Assembly (NCBI GenBank): GCA_000320545.1
Contig: ADNK01002759.1
Coordinates: 1-22,500, forward strand
DNA length: 22,500 bases
Reading direction: 5' to 3'
DNA from: Bigelowiella natans CCMP2755
Taxonomy: Eukaryota; Cercozoa; Chlorarachniophyceae
Below, one piece after another: positions 1-10,600 of the stretch (positions within the stretch are counted from its first letter, which is position 1; each line of letters opens with the position of its first letter). The position numbers and the translations under genes were made by a program. The notes beneath the pieces were generated by a model. The model worked only from the letters and a program-made list of their open reading frames with translations. It searched no databases and was not told where the DNA came from.

Positions 1-34
1 CCCCCCCCCCCCCCCCCCCTAATATACCCCCCCC
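1..34. repeat. C-rich low-complexity start
   Basis: The window opens with 19 consecutive C, then a short AT break and another run of 8 C. No telomere-type repeat unit is visible. It could be a genuine homopolymer or a contig-edge artefact; the sequence cannot tell these apart. Confidence 0.6.
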
Positions 35-709
35 TCCCTGCCCTAAGCTGTATCATCGTATCACTCTCCCTAATTATCATGTAATATTATATATTTAATG
101 CAACTCGCTCCGCCGCATGAAGAATCTTAATATGTACCACAGCTGAAATACAACAATTGCACAATAACGTAGGCGATATGTACGGATAGCTATGCGAGCT
201 AGCTAGATTATTCTATGTGTGTATATTGCGCAAGTCGCACTACTAAATGCTGGTGTGAGTGAGGACACAAGTATTTCCATGCATAAATTGCTTGCACGCA
301 AAGTAGGCACTGCTTTAACTTATGCCTTGGCGTAAACAGTGCACACCTGCAGCGCGTCCGGCAGTTGATTGTGCTTGCTACATGCGGTGGAGATGAACAT
401 CATTGTGCCATCGCACGAACAACACTAGAACACTATGTATCCCAGCAAAATGACAAACGAGAGAATGTGTAGCATGTATTTCTCTTTCTATCACAAAATC
501 AGAATCCAGCACATGTACGTACACTGTGATAAATTTCGTTGAGCAAGTAACGTCCGCACGTTCACAACATGCACGAACTAATATCATTTTCATCCCACTC
601 GCTGGATTTCTAATGGCGGTAAACCAGCTCTTGCCATGCAAAATCAATTTTTACCAACACTTCTATACAGTTGTCCCACAAAAGTTCCAGCAGCAGCTGT
701 GGAATATCA
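35..709. other. Intergenic, no gene seen
   Basis: This stretch lies 3' of the DEK_C-type gene. The open frames in it are short, show no protein-like composition and have no convincing splice partners. A short AGCTAGCTAG-type run sits near 198-207, like those in other spacers of this window. The 3' UTR and polyadenylation signal of the neighbouring gene are presumably here but were not identified. Confidence 0.5.
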
Positions 710-2490
710 TCATTTACCACTTTTCTTTTGCTGCCCTACTACGGATATAAATTTTTGCACGAGTTTTCTGTGCACAGGTAGAATAAGCAACAAGCCAAAA
801 CATTAAAGCTGGCTAGTAGTGCGGAACTCATCTTATTTGCATCTCACGGTACCTTTTTTTCACAAGAGTCTCCCTCAGGCTTCTACGGAGTTTCAGCTGC
901 TCTTCTCGACTAACATCAATACCTCGAAGCACCTTAAAGAGAATAATAGGCTTTTTGACGGACGATATACTACGAAGTTGTGGTTCATTAGCTAATTACC
1001 TTAACCATCTTGCGGCATGTAGCAAGTTTGGTTATGAGTTCATCCAACGATCTTCGCTGTCCACCTTCCTAAAAAATTACGAAAGAATGACTGAGCAACT
1101 ATGTAACAACTATACACAACAGCGATTTCACAATTTGATCTCACGCTTTCGAAAGGTTGAGTTGTATCTATGCACAGCAGGACCCTATGCTATAGTTTGT
1201 GATATAGCAGCATCAAAGTGCGAGTTTGTGGTAGTATTTTAGCAGCGTGATTATTGACATGAGTGCGTATCTATGCACTGTACTGCTAAATACAATGCGT
1301 ATTCCTACTTGTTTTCCTTCCTCTTCATCATCTATTTCGTTTTCGTCATCTCCTTCTTCGTTGCGGCGTCGGGAATGTACATCAGGTAACATCTGCATCA
1401 ACGGTTGTGGCAAAATAATAACCCTCAAAGACGCATCAGAAATTAATAAGCAATAATTCTATTTCGAGATCGGTAGCGTCATCTTCCATATGCTTACTTC
1501 TTTTACCCCGTCATTAACACATATGCTCATTATAATGCTTGTAATTATAATAAAAACATCTCTTTCGTTTACTACCTTGACAATCTCGTTAAGAACTTCG
1601 AGAACTCGCGGTAACAAACTAAACGATGTTTACAAGTCATGGATGAATGCAGCAGCAGAGCAAGAGTATAATAGCAGAGCACACGCTCAGAAGGTAGTTG
1701 TTTTAAAATGTTTTTTGCGCTTTAATACAATATTCTACCGGATCATAAACCTTCCATTACGGAGGAAATGGAATCTTGTACCTGAAAGTCTCTATGAGAT
1801 GATCTTCAATGATTTTCTCGATTCTCCTCTCGTGCTCTTTCATGTTCACAAATTTTCCCTCCTTTCTGTAGTTCGCTTGCAATCGAGCAGAGACTTCCTT
1901 CAGTGTCAAAGAGCTGAAAGTCTCCTTCTCTAAAATCCGCTTCAATCGCTGCTCCACCTGAACGTGTGGTGTTGTGTCAGTGAGCACAGTCAAAAAGGGT
2001 GAATGATGTGCCAACACAGAACCTCATCCCAGGGCACTTTCATCATCCGTGTGGTTTCTTGAACTGCCGCGGGCCCAGCAGCAGCAGCAGCAGCAGCAGC
2101 GGCAGAAGACACTGCACCTGCACCTACACCTCCTGAGGAAGGAGGAGCTCCTTGCGGCATTGTGAGTGCTTCTTCTTCCGACTTCTTGCTTGGAGGACTC
2201 GCAATGTCGTCGTTTGGAATTATTTTTGCTCGGAAAACATCCTGAAATGTTCGGAACAAAATTGCTATCCGTCCAAGTGCAAATGAACAGACCAAGCACG
2301 CGACTTGATGTTTCGAACATTTTCGATCAGGGACAAACCTGCACAGGGATGCCACATCGCAAAGCCAAAGACAAAGCAAGAAGTGAGTCTCACCGAAGCG
2401 CGCAGTGAGCGGGGTGCGGCTGAACTCGTTCCAACCGGAGGTTTCACACCGTTTCTGACTGCGACTCTGAACCAACTTCCGAGGCATCAT
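710..2490 (-). CDS. DEK C-terminal-domain-like protein, multi-exon
   Basis: Exons in transcript order, all GT-AG with matching phases: an N-terminal exon ending at 2023 (5' limit uncertain, open back to ATG 2490), then 1957-1782, 1618-1576, 1392-1309, 1068-1000, 932-853 and 767-710 with a TGA stop. The six downstream exons encode 169 residues plus stop. The N-terminal exon has a charged stretch (PSKKSEEEA), a Gly/Ala region and a polyalanine run, and ends in PWDE. The next exon starts VEQRLKRILEKETFSSLTLK and continues to EKIIEDHLIETF. That is the spacing of a DEK_C domain (R-x-IL, T-x-K-x-V, Lys-rich turn, final I-x-x-x-I/L helix), a small fold used for chromatin or DNA contact. After it come an acidic block (EEGDDENEIDDEEEG), then helical LDELITKLATCRKMVK and a basic tail ending QQKKSGK. 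A nuclear, chromatin-linked role is inferred. Other DEK_C proteins are possible and I cannot name an orthologue. The start could be the internal Met at MPQGAPP instead. Confidence 0.72.
2076..2105 (-). repeat. (CAG)n run coding for polyalanine
   Basis: Eight CAG triplets on the + strand, followed by CGG CAG, read as CTG/GCT-type triplets on the minus strand. In the frame of the DEK_C-type gene they give about nine consecutive alanines, in the context GAGAVSS then polyalanine then GPAAVQ. It lies within coding sequence just upstream of the DEK_C-like exon and is prone to length change. Confidence 0.8.
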
Positions 2491-3598
2491 CCTGCTCTCA
2501 ATTTACTCCAAGATCCTCATGTCACTTCTCACCCACAGGGTGCAGACTGTGAACGCTACTTGGACGATTGGTGCGACAGACGAGGAGTTGCTTTGCACCG
2601 CTCAGCTGCGCCATTGACGTTTCTAGCTTTCCAGCTTTGCTTCATTGGCACTGTTCTCGTGAAATGCACACGCAGCACGGGTTGCTGGACAATGGAATGC
2701 TTCAGGTGGCTCTCTAGCTGCTCAGCATGTCTGTCTCAAATCTTCAGTCCAGTGAACTTCAGTTTGTCACGCATGCGCACATCGCCCAATGATCAAGACT
2801 GCATTGTCCACAAGAGCTACCTCATTGGTGAACATGCCAACAGCCATCTAGCCATCATCGGAGGATTGCTAGCTAGGTTGTGACTGTGCATGCTAGCATG
2901 TCTGCTCAGTGCTGAACAAAAATGTTGCGTGCATCGCATGCTTTGCTCCACAAGAACCCATGAATGACACATTGTGCTCCAATCAACGCAACGCAGTGCG
3001 CGGCATCAAATGCAATCACATAAGTGTCCATGCAATGCACATGCGTGATGTAGATCTTTGAAATGCATGGAGCACATGGCACCAACAACCACAACAAACA
3101 GACTAGCAGATGTGACACAAGCGCTGTAGCTGCTTCTTTGCATGGCAAGATAGTCACATTAGCATGGCTATTGAAATCATTTAATCACTTCATTACGTTT
3201 GTTTCACATAGCAACATTACTGTGTCGGTAGAATTTCACCACGAATAATTTAAATACAATAGATGCAAGTGATTAATGTGTACATGTGAATGTACCAAAG
3301 TGAATGCAAATTTAGTAACGTATTTTACCCTAATGTATTCGCTGCGACGAGTTTTGACCAGCGTCGTCGCAGCCGTATGTGATGTGCATTTGCATGTGTG
3401 TATCATAGACACGTATATCCAATATATATCATAATTATGCTATGTCTATTATAAATACTTCCTCCAAATTACATTTATTTTTTATTCTATATATTGTATA
3501 CTATATCTATTATATGTGCGATGAATCGGCCGGTGTCATAGACCGCGCCATCTGGAATATTCACGTTTAATTGACGTCCTATCGTTGTGTTCATGTTG
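2491..3598. other. Intergenic spacer with short repeats
   Basis: No supported gene. A 192-codon + strand frame (2305-2883) overlaps the opposite-strand exon and looks non-coding. The spacer contains a CATGCTAGCATG palindrome at 2889-2900, many GCATGC and TGCAATGCA-like words, one copy of a 30-nt dispersed repeat at 3113-3142, and an AT-rich patch at about 3410-3510. Its style resembles the spacers at 12125-13079 and 17705-18740. Confidence 0.5.
3113..3142 (-). repeat. Dispersed 30-mer, copy 1
   Basis: The minus strand here matches the plus strand at 18290-18319 at 29 of 30 positions, including 22 contiguous identical bases with core AGCAGCTACAGCGCTTGTG. Both copies lie in gene-free spacers and outside coding exons. 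Flanking similarity fades quickly, so this may be the remnant of an older, longer repeat family or a conserved short RNA or regulatory element. Confidence 0.7.
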
Positions 3599-4712
3599 CT
3601 ACCAAATACCAGGGGAGGATCCTTCTTCTGAAAGTTCATCATCCGAATTGCCCACATTATCCAGATGCTTGAATGCAGCTGCTGGTACCACTCCTACCGT
3701 GTATGTTGAGCTGTCATCAGGTGTTACCTGCAGGTAATGTAGACCATGATCAAATTTGCATTTGGTGTCCTGCTCCAACATTTCCTCCACGTCAAGTCCC
3801 CAAGGATTTTTTTTGTAGAACTTATATAATGCCCGTTTGTTGGCATCACTTTTGGATGAAAATGAGGAATCGAAATACTTCGTGGGCGGGCCATCATATG
3901 AATGCCAACCATTATTACCATACCCATCCAAGAACCATACAACGAATTCTAAAGGTTTTGTTTTGTCTCGATTGGGTGCTTTTGGGGGATTTTTAATCAT
4001 ATTGGAATACTCTCGTATTTCTTTTGATATTTTCTTTTTCTCCTGATCAAAGAAAAGGCGGTTAATTTCTTATTTTTTATAGGTGGAAAGACGAGGCGAG
4101 CTTACATCTTCAATCCTGCGGATTTTTTTGCGACGTTTTTCCATTCGATTTTGCATCTCCTGTTTCGCAGCAATTTCTTGTCTCCTCTTTCTGTCTCTGA
4201 TTTCAGTTTCTTTTGCCCTTTTCTCCGCAGGTTTGAGTTTTGAAAATAAACACAAGCCTTACAGATGTCGAAATCACAGGCCTCGCAAGAAAACGATATT
4301 TCCTCTCTCGGTGAGCACATAATGCTTTTTACATTGCAATGGGAACGAAATAGCCTTGGGACACCCATAAATTTCAATGCCTCCGCTCTCGCTAATAGAC
4401 ACTTATGGATGTTTGGGAGATTTACAGAGTGTAGAGACCTTTAAGGTTATTTGCATATCTCAGGTAATCAAGCAATCAAATTATTGCACTAAAACCATAA
4501 AGTAATACCAATACCAGTACGTCGTTTTAAATTAAGATCGCTTGCCAACTTACACACCTTTGATCCTGAATCTCTATTTGTCGCTGTTGAACTTCCTTAC
4601 GTCTACATTCCTCCCGATACCGTTCTCCTTCCTGTCTCTTAATTTCTGCTTTTTGTTTCTCTCGTATTATTTTTTCCTTTTGAGCTCTCTTTACAGGATC
4701 TTCATCCTCCAT
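3599..4712 (-). CDS. Zinc-finger plus coiled-coil protein, unknown function
   Basis: Exon 1 is 4712-4554 (ATG; MEDEDPVKRAQ..., 53 residues, strongly charged coiled coil), with donor GTAAGT. The last exon is 4042-3599 (TAG stop), joined to the previous exon by a clean phase-0 intron 4105-4043. The middle exon, about 4395-4106, carries a zinc-binding-looking segment, C-x2-H-x3-L followed by FSCEACDFDICKACV (C-x2-C-x4-C-x2-C), similar to C1-like or ZZ-type treble-clef fingers. A basic coiled coil (EKRAKETEIRDRKRRQE) follows, then EKKKISKEIREY. The C-terminal part (VVWFLDGYGNNGWHSYDGPP, then FDSSF, then YKFYKKNPWGLD) looks like a folded alpha/beta module that I do not recognise, ending in an acidic tail. 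The middle exon does not read in one frame: the Cys-x2-His part, the CEAC...CKAC part and the coiled coil lie in shifting frames around 4250-4310. Its 5' splice site is also uncertain. The final exon is the best supported part. Confidence 0.6.
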
Positions 4713-5029
4713 GATTTTTTGATTTTTTGGAGAGTTTTATACGCTATTGTACCGCTCAGCAGCTGCATAGATAAAATTAGGAGATTTCCAATCCAATTTT
4801 CATGGATTTGCTTGCGCCTGTTTATTAGTCAGGAAAAACACAAAAAGGTTAATTCACACTGAATTGCTGTAAACAAGCACATGAAGTCGCTCCTGTCAAT
4901 TGCAGGTGAAAAGGGATGCTTCAGTGAGAAGCAAGTTCTTCGAAAAAATGTATGAGAAAATGATTGTCGCAGTGTAAAATCGCCTTGCTTTTTCCTCTTC
5001 AAGCAGCACCATCTTGTTGATGCAGGACA
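4713..5029. promoter_or_regulatory. Divergent intergenic region, likely shared promoter
   Basis: 317 bp separate the start codon of the minus-strand zinc-finger gene from that of the plus-strand VPS9 gene. With divergent transcription, both core promoters must fit here or in 5' UTRs. No TATA box or initiator could be assigned with confidence. The region contains T-rich and AAAAA stretches near 4720-4740 and 4830-4850. Confidence 0.4.
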
Positions 5030-7628
5030 ATGCTCGAGGAGAGTGCAGAAAACACGATGGCCAATGTGATGACATTCAAAGAAGCGCACGACCGTGTTCA
5101 CAGCCTGTGGAGGTCACTGAAATGTGAAATGGGTGAGGAGCCTATTCGTGAACAAAGGCGAGATCAAGCTTATGTGAAATGTGCACGTGAGATCCTCAAG
5201 GTGTCAACTGTAGCCCATTCAATTGTGTACGGAACCGCACAATGTTTTGGTTGCGCATGATGAACAGGTTAGGAGACTAGGCGGAATTTACGACTTGTGT
5301 CAGCAGAGCGTGGCGGTTCAAAAGGAACACATACTCACCAAATTCGTGAGCGAGCGACGGGTATTTTGAATGAAGGTAGATAAGGCACGCCTAGAGAGTA
5401 CTTAGAATATGTGCTTTGGTCATTCGCAGGCTTTAAAGGCGATGGCATTCAAAAATACAATCGAGGCGAAGATGGGAAAAGGATGTTACATTCAAAAACC
5501 TCATCTCATGTGGAAAACTGGCAAACGTGCCAAAGAGGCCGATTGGGTGTGAAAGTTATACTTATTCCTTATACTAGCATCAAATTGTAATGCACATATT
5601 TTAAGCTTGAAGACTACACGCGAATTTCTCTGGATAGAGGTCTTCAGCACAAGAAAGGGCCTGTGGGTGGACGAAAAGAGTTCAAATCTTCCGATATTCC
5701 CTCCATGAAGGTTTCATTGAAGGCCGTTGCTAAAAAGGTTGTTGATGCCTGCGCTGCCGAGCCAGTATCTCGGGAAAAAATTTCCAGACTTATTCATGTC
5801 GCAATATTCACGAAGTGCCAGACGACTGATTCAAAAGTATCCTTTGTAGTGATGTATTATGTTGGATATCATTAAATAACAGGTATTTTTATGAACCATA
5901 AAAATTGAACTTTATACTATTAGATAACTTGGGAAAGGATGCGGATGCTGTTCAGATGGGTTATGTATTTTGAATGCCGTCATTTTATAAGTGCAAGAGC
6001 CTGGCTCCGGTCACAATCCAATGGAGCTACATCTCGACTTCTACAGATTATTCTACACAGAATTACAGGCATTATAGTTGCAGATTCTGTTTTTGCTGTA
6101 AATTTATTATTTTTCGTTAGGAGATTTTCTATCAAAAAATCTTCATCACGACCTGAACTGGATATTAGAACCTCAGGTTATCGGCTATCACGATGTGTTG
6201 AACTTGAATATTCTACGATTAATTCATTCTACGCCAGATTGAAGATCCTGATGATGAGGGTTATGGTAAGATACTGGCAGCAATATCGAAATTGGAAGCA
6301 TACGATGAAGAGAAACAAAGGGAAGAAGAAAATGGATATTCCTATGCCAGTCAAGAAAATTCAATGTTGGAGAAATTTGAATCAGAAGACCTCTCAGTTC
6401 AGAATTCTGTTCAGAATACTAAAAGAAAAAATCGTTACAAGGACTCATCTGAGACATAAAATTGCTACTAAATATATTTTCAAGGAGACAGCTGGAAGGA
6501 GTTCTACAAAACTTAAATATTCAAATGCACCTCGTTCGACAAAGAGTGATGGGTATTCTTTAATAACTTGGTGCCTAAGTGCACATTTGTACGTAATAAA
6601 AGCATTAATGTAATTACAAATTTTAGCTCGTCAACAATAACATTGATCCTGGAGAATGAAACTGCAATTCGACGTCGGATTACTTCTACTTCTGCCGTAC
6701 TGAACGCTGGAATGAATAATGAAATGAAGGGATCTGAATCAAAGAAAATTGAGTCCAACAGGATTCGTCATTGGAAATCGCGATATGGTAGTAAATACCA
6801 TGATGGAACGTAAGTGGATCTTTTGAATCATAATTATTTATCTTGAACATGGTTTTGTGTAGCCGTACCGAGGTTGCTGCATCTATGATGGACCCTGCAA
6901 AGTGTCCCTTCTACATTGGACAGCCCGTTGAATATTTCTCCCTTCTCATGGATAAATACGTGAGGGATATCATCGTCGATCTTCATATGGATCAAGGCGT
7001 TGCTGATCTTGCGCAGAGGAAGGATGTTAGTTTAACCCTTCTACGATCGATAAAGGCATCTAGGCGAATATCGAAGAGTGAGGCCAGTAGCACCATGCCT
7101 AAACCCGGGCAAGAGGTTATTGGACAGCGATCAGGATGGAAAAGTGCTATAATTACCAATAAAAAAAATCATATTATTGCGAGATCGATTCTCCAGGGAC
7201 CAAAACTAATAACAAGACTGGAAATTTTTCTCAACAAGCTTCTCGGCTTTGCGGGTGGAAGCCAAAACGAGCCGAATTGGCCGCTAGAAATCTTTCAATT
7301 ATTAGGAGATGCACTTTCAGTGACTGCCATTCTCTGGAAAATTGGGGAGGAAAGCAAGAACGTGGAAGGCGAAGAGGACTTTAAAAGGAAGCGAAAGGTA
7401 CTATATTTTTGAGTAACTAAGATTATGAGAACATGAGAACAGTTTGATGTCTCTACAGATTCAGAGCTTTGAGGAAGACGGAATTATTTTCAGGCTACTG
7501 TATGATACTTTCGTCTTCACATTATTGGCAAGTCCTACACTCTGCGGAATTCTCAGGTTTAAATGATCATATAAAAATCTGTCTCTGAATAAGATAGTTA
7601 TGCTATTTATGTAATTTAGAATATGTAA

Positions 7629-7663
<35 letters not shown>

Positions 7664-10600
7664 TGTGTGTGTGACCGCGTCTTGTTTCAGGCGACCATTC
7701 ATAAGTCAGAATGATGTGCAACGTTTATGCTTAATCATTCGAGCTTTACAATACCTGCTGAAACCACGAGGAATATTAGATAGCGACAGTAATACGAATA
7801 AAACCTATCTGCTGAAGAAAAGATATGTAGGAAGGAAGGCAGTCTCTATGATGAGCCTTTCATCTGCCAATAAAGTTAGCATTCATAGTAGAAATAAGAC
7901 TTCCTATAGCAAAAATGCCGGGCTACGAGTGCTTCCCCCTCTTGCCCGGGACATTGCTTCACTTTCATCGAAGCGAAAGCTCAACATTCATAAGCATTAC
8001 AAAAAGTTAAAAATAATGGCACAATACGCATGCCCATCTTCAAAAGAGGGATCCCCAGAATGGAGATATGTCTTTGAAAACGATGAGCCAGAGATATCTG
8101 GAAAAGAGACAACTGACGAGGATGAATATAGATTGCGAAGACTGAATATGACCCTGACCAACAAGAGAATATCTGCCATTGGTCCCGAGATTTTCATTTG
8201 CACTTCCGAATCGTAAGTATTAGCCTCGACTGATTGTGTCTTTGTACCTAATATGTATTTGATCTGTAGAGTGTTATGTGTCGTGGATATGTGATCTATT
8301 CTAGTTGTAAAGAGTACATTCAGTCAATGTGATTACAGACCCGATGCAAGTATGATCGCAAAGCAAGCGCGGTTGAAGCGCCTTGATATCCACAGAGACA
8401 GCATACAAGCAGCCTGCAGAAAGTGCAACGACATCATCGATGACATTACCATTCTGAAGATAGGTCATACGTGAGCCTCGTTATTATCTCTTCGTACTTG
8501 ACTCCTTACCTCTGTTTCCAGATCAGAGACATTCTATCTTCTTGAAAGCAGGGTTATTTGCGAAACGGGTATTAGTACAATTGGGGAGGTCTGCATTAGA
8601 AATTAAGGAAACCAAAATTGGAATGGAAAGTTCGATTAATAGTGATAATGCTGAAGAAATAGAAAGAGATGAATCAATTTCAACGGCCGAATCAATAACA
8701 GCGATGGTTTTTGATGAGAATAATGCAATTACATATCTACCACATGCTGCCCAAAGTTTTGGTCTGAGGCTTGGCTGGAGGCTTTTAACTGTTCACCATC
8801 TCCCTGTACCAAAACAAAAGGGTAGCTACAAGTTAATTGAAATTCTAAGCCAGCTCGATCCAGGTCGATACAAAGAGCCGTTGCCAGACATTGCGAATCC
8901 TCTTGATTTTAAGAAAGATATAACACATTCTTCAATATTTAAAATAATCCCTTTAACGTTTCGAGCAAAGAGATTCAGGCGGCTAGGGGATCCCTCAAGT
9001 AAATGCGCCCTTTTCCCCTTCTTTGCTCGTCACCTCTTTTTCATGCCTCCTCCGCCTATCTTTCTATTTTTCTTTCCCACTTGTATCTTCCTTTCCTCTT
9101 CATCTTAATTGGACCAAATAATGATGCTGAATTGATATTCCTGCTTGAAAATGTATTGTTTAGGCACTCATGAACGTAACCAAATGATGGAAGTATGGGA
9201 TCTGAATATTGACCAAGTTTCAATAAGGCAGGCCATTCGATTCCAAGTTTATAAACGATTCCCTACATTCCAACAGGTTCTTGGCCAATATCCGTGTGAA
9301 CAATAAAATTTTATCTTTCAGTGTACCATAAGTTATCTCAATTACAAATTATGTACTTCTTCTAGAAACTTTATTCAAGATTGAAAACTGTGGAAAAGCG
9401 ACTCACACAACTAAACAAGTCCAGTCCGAGTGGAAATCGTCTGTCGACAGAGAAAAAGAGTAGGCCTGCAATAAAAGATGCACAGCTTGCTTTCACCAGT
9501 ATATTATCTAAAGACAATAAACGCCCTGGCTTCGATGCGCTCAACTTGGAAAATTCTACTGTAATTCTTGCACACAAGCGGCTTGAGAAGGCTGCTGCAT
9601 TGCTTACAAAACTGATTGTGGAGGTTTGTCCAAGGAAACAATGCTAATCTCTTAGTGTTAGAAACTGACAATCATAATTTATTCTGTTAGAAATGCAGTG
9701 TGTAATGTATATCAGGTCAAACCTTCTTGCTATCCAAATTCTGCACTAAACATTGCTGAATTCCACGAACGACAGCAACAAACTACTATCCTGGAAACAA
9801 GCCAAAAATCATCGGTATAGACTCTAGAAATTCGAATCGTTCTTTCATGAAATGTATCTTGAAGTTGTCAGTAGTACTGGCTGACCTATCGAGGATGATC
9901 CAAAACTCCAGAACTTCCCAGTCATTCAGATCTTACAAACAAGGAAGTAACAAGGTGAGGGAGCATATCTTTTGTTGTACAATATTTTCATGCTCATCCA
10001 GTTCCTTGAAGATTTACTCGGGATTACAGAGTAGAAGTGCCTCAAATCTACGTGAGCATCATCTTCGAAGGCAATTCTCTCATTCTATGGCATTGCATGA
10101 GTTCAAGAGGTCCTAACTCACTCTCTGTAGCTTATGGCTATCAATTTGTATCGGAGGAATTTGACTCAAAATTCTGGTTTAGGCATTACGAATGGCTAAG
10201 ATCTCAGCGCGAAATTGAGCACTTACAGTGCTACACGGATGCAAGAATGTATTCAGAGTTCATATTCTTCTCGTAGCTCGGAATAATAATTATTACGTCC
10301 TTTTTCATCTATATCAGGACTAACACATGGCTTGATGAGATGCTCTTATCAATTTTGCGAGATATTGGCTCGGAACTTGCCGCAGATTTGGACATGTATA
10401 AAAGTGTTGAGCGTAGAGCTTCAGGCTACATATCTTCAGAACTACCAAAGCAACTTTATGACCTCACGGTTGATGTATTTTGATATTGATGGTTATGAAA
10501 GTAAGATCATCTCTTGGTAATCTAGATAGAATCATGGATGATGCAGGAGCAACACACTAAAGCCGCCGTAGCAACATTTTCCGAAAAGCTCAAAGTTAGG

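Noticed and set aside
1-34. Telomere
   Set aside because: Poly-C followed by CTAATATAC does not form a repeated telomeric unit, and the flanking sequence is ordinary.
955-1242. A 95-codon + strand frame
   Set aside because: The opposite strand holds a phase-consistent exon of the DEK_C-type gene (1068-1000), and the + frame has no recognisable features.
2305-2883. A 192-codon + strand frame
   Set aside because: It is antisense to the DEK_C-type exon region and runs into repeat-like spacer. Composition is Cys/Ser/His-rich with no domain and no splice partners.
5939-6613. A 224-codon continuous + strand frame
   Set aside because: It is very basic and Met/Arg-rich, matches no family pattern, and overlaps another frame with acidic, protein-like text (DPDDEGYGKILAAISKLEAY) that joins neighbouring exons in phase. 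It is most likely a shadow frame.
8587-8611. Euplotes-type programmed +1 frameshifting at stop codons
   Set aside because: A +1 shift at AAT TAA would restore the frame, but almost any indel can be written that way, and the other intron-rich genes here read normally.
5965-9882. UGA recoded as Trp or another amino acid
   Set aside because: In-frame TGA occurs at two unresolved places, but every secure Trp in the CCDC124, nucleolin-like, leuB and VPS9 genes is TGG, and the VPS9 gene itself appears to end at TGA. Splicing or sequence error explains the sites better.
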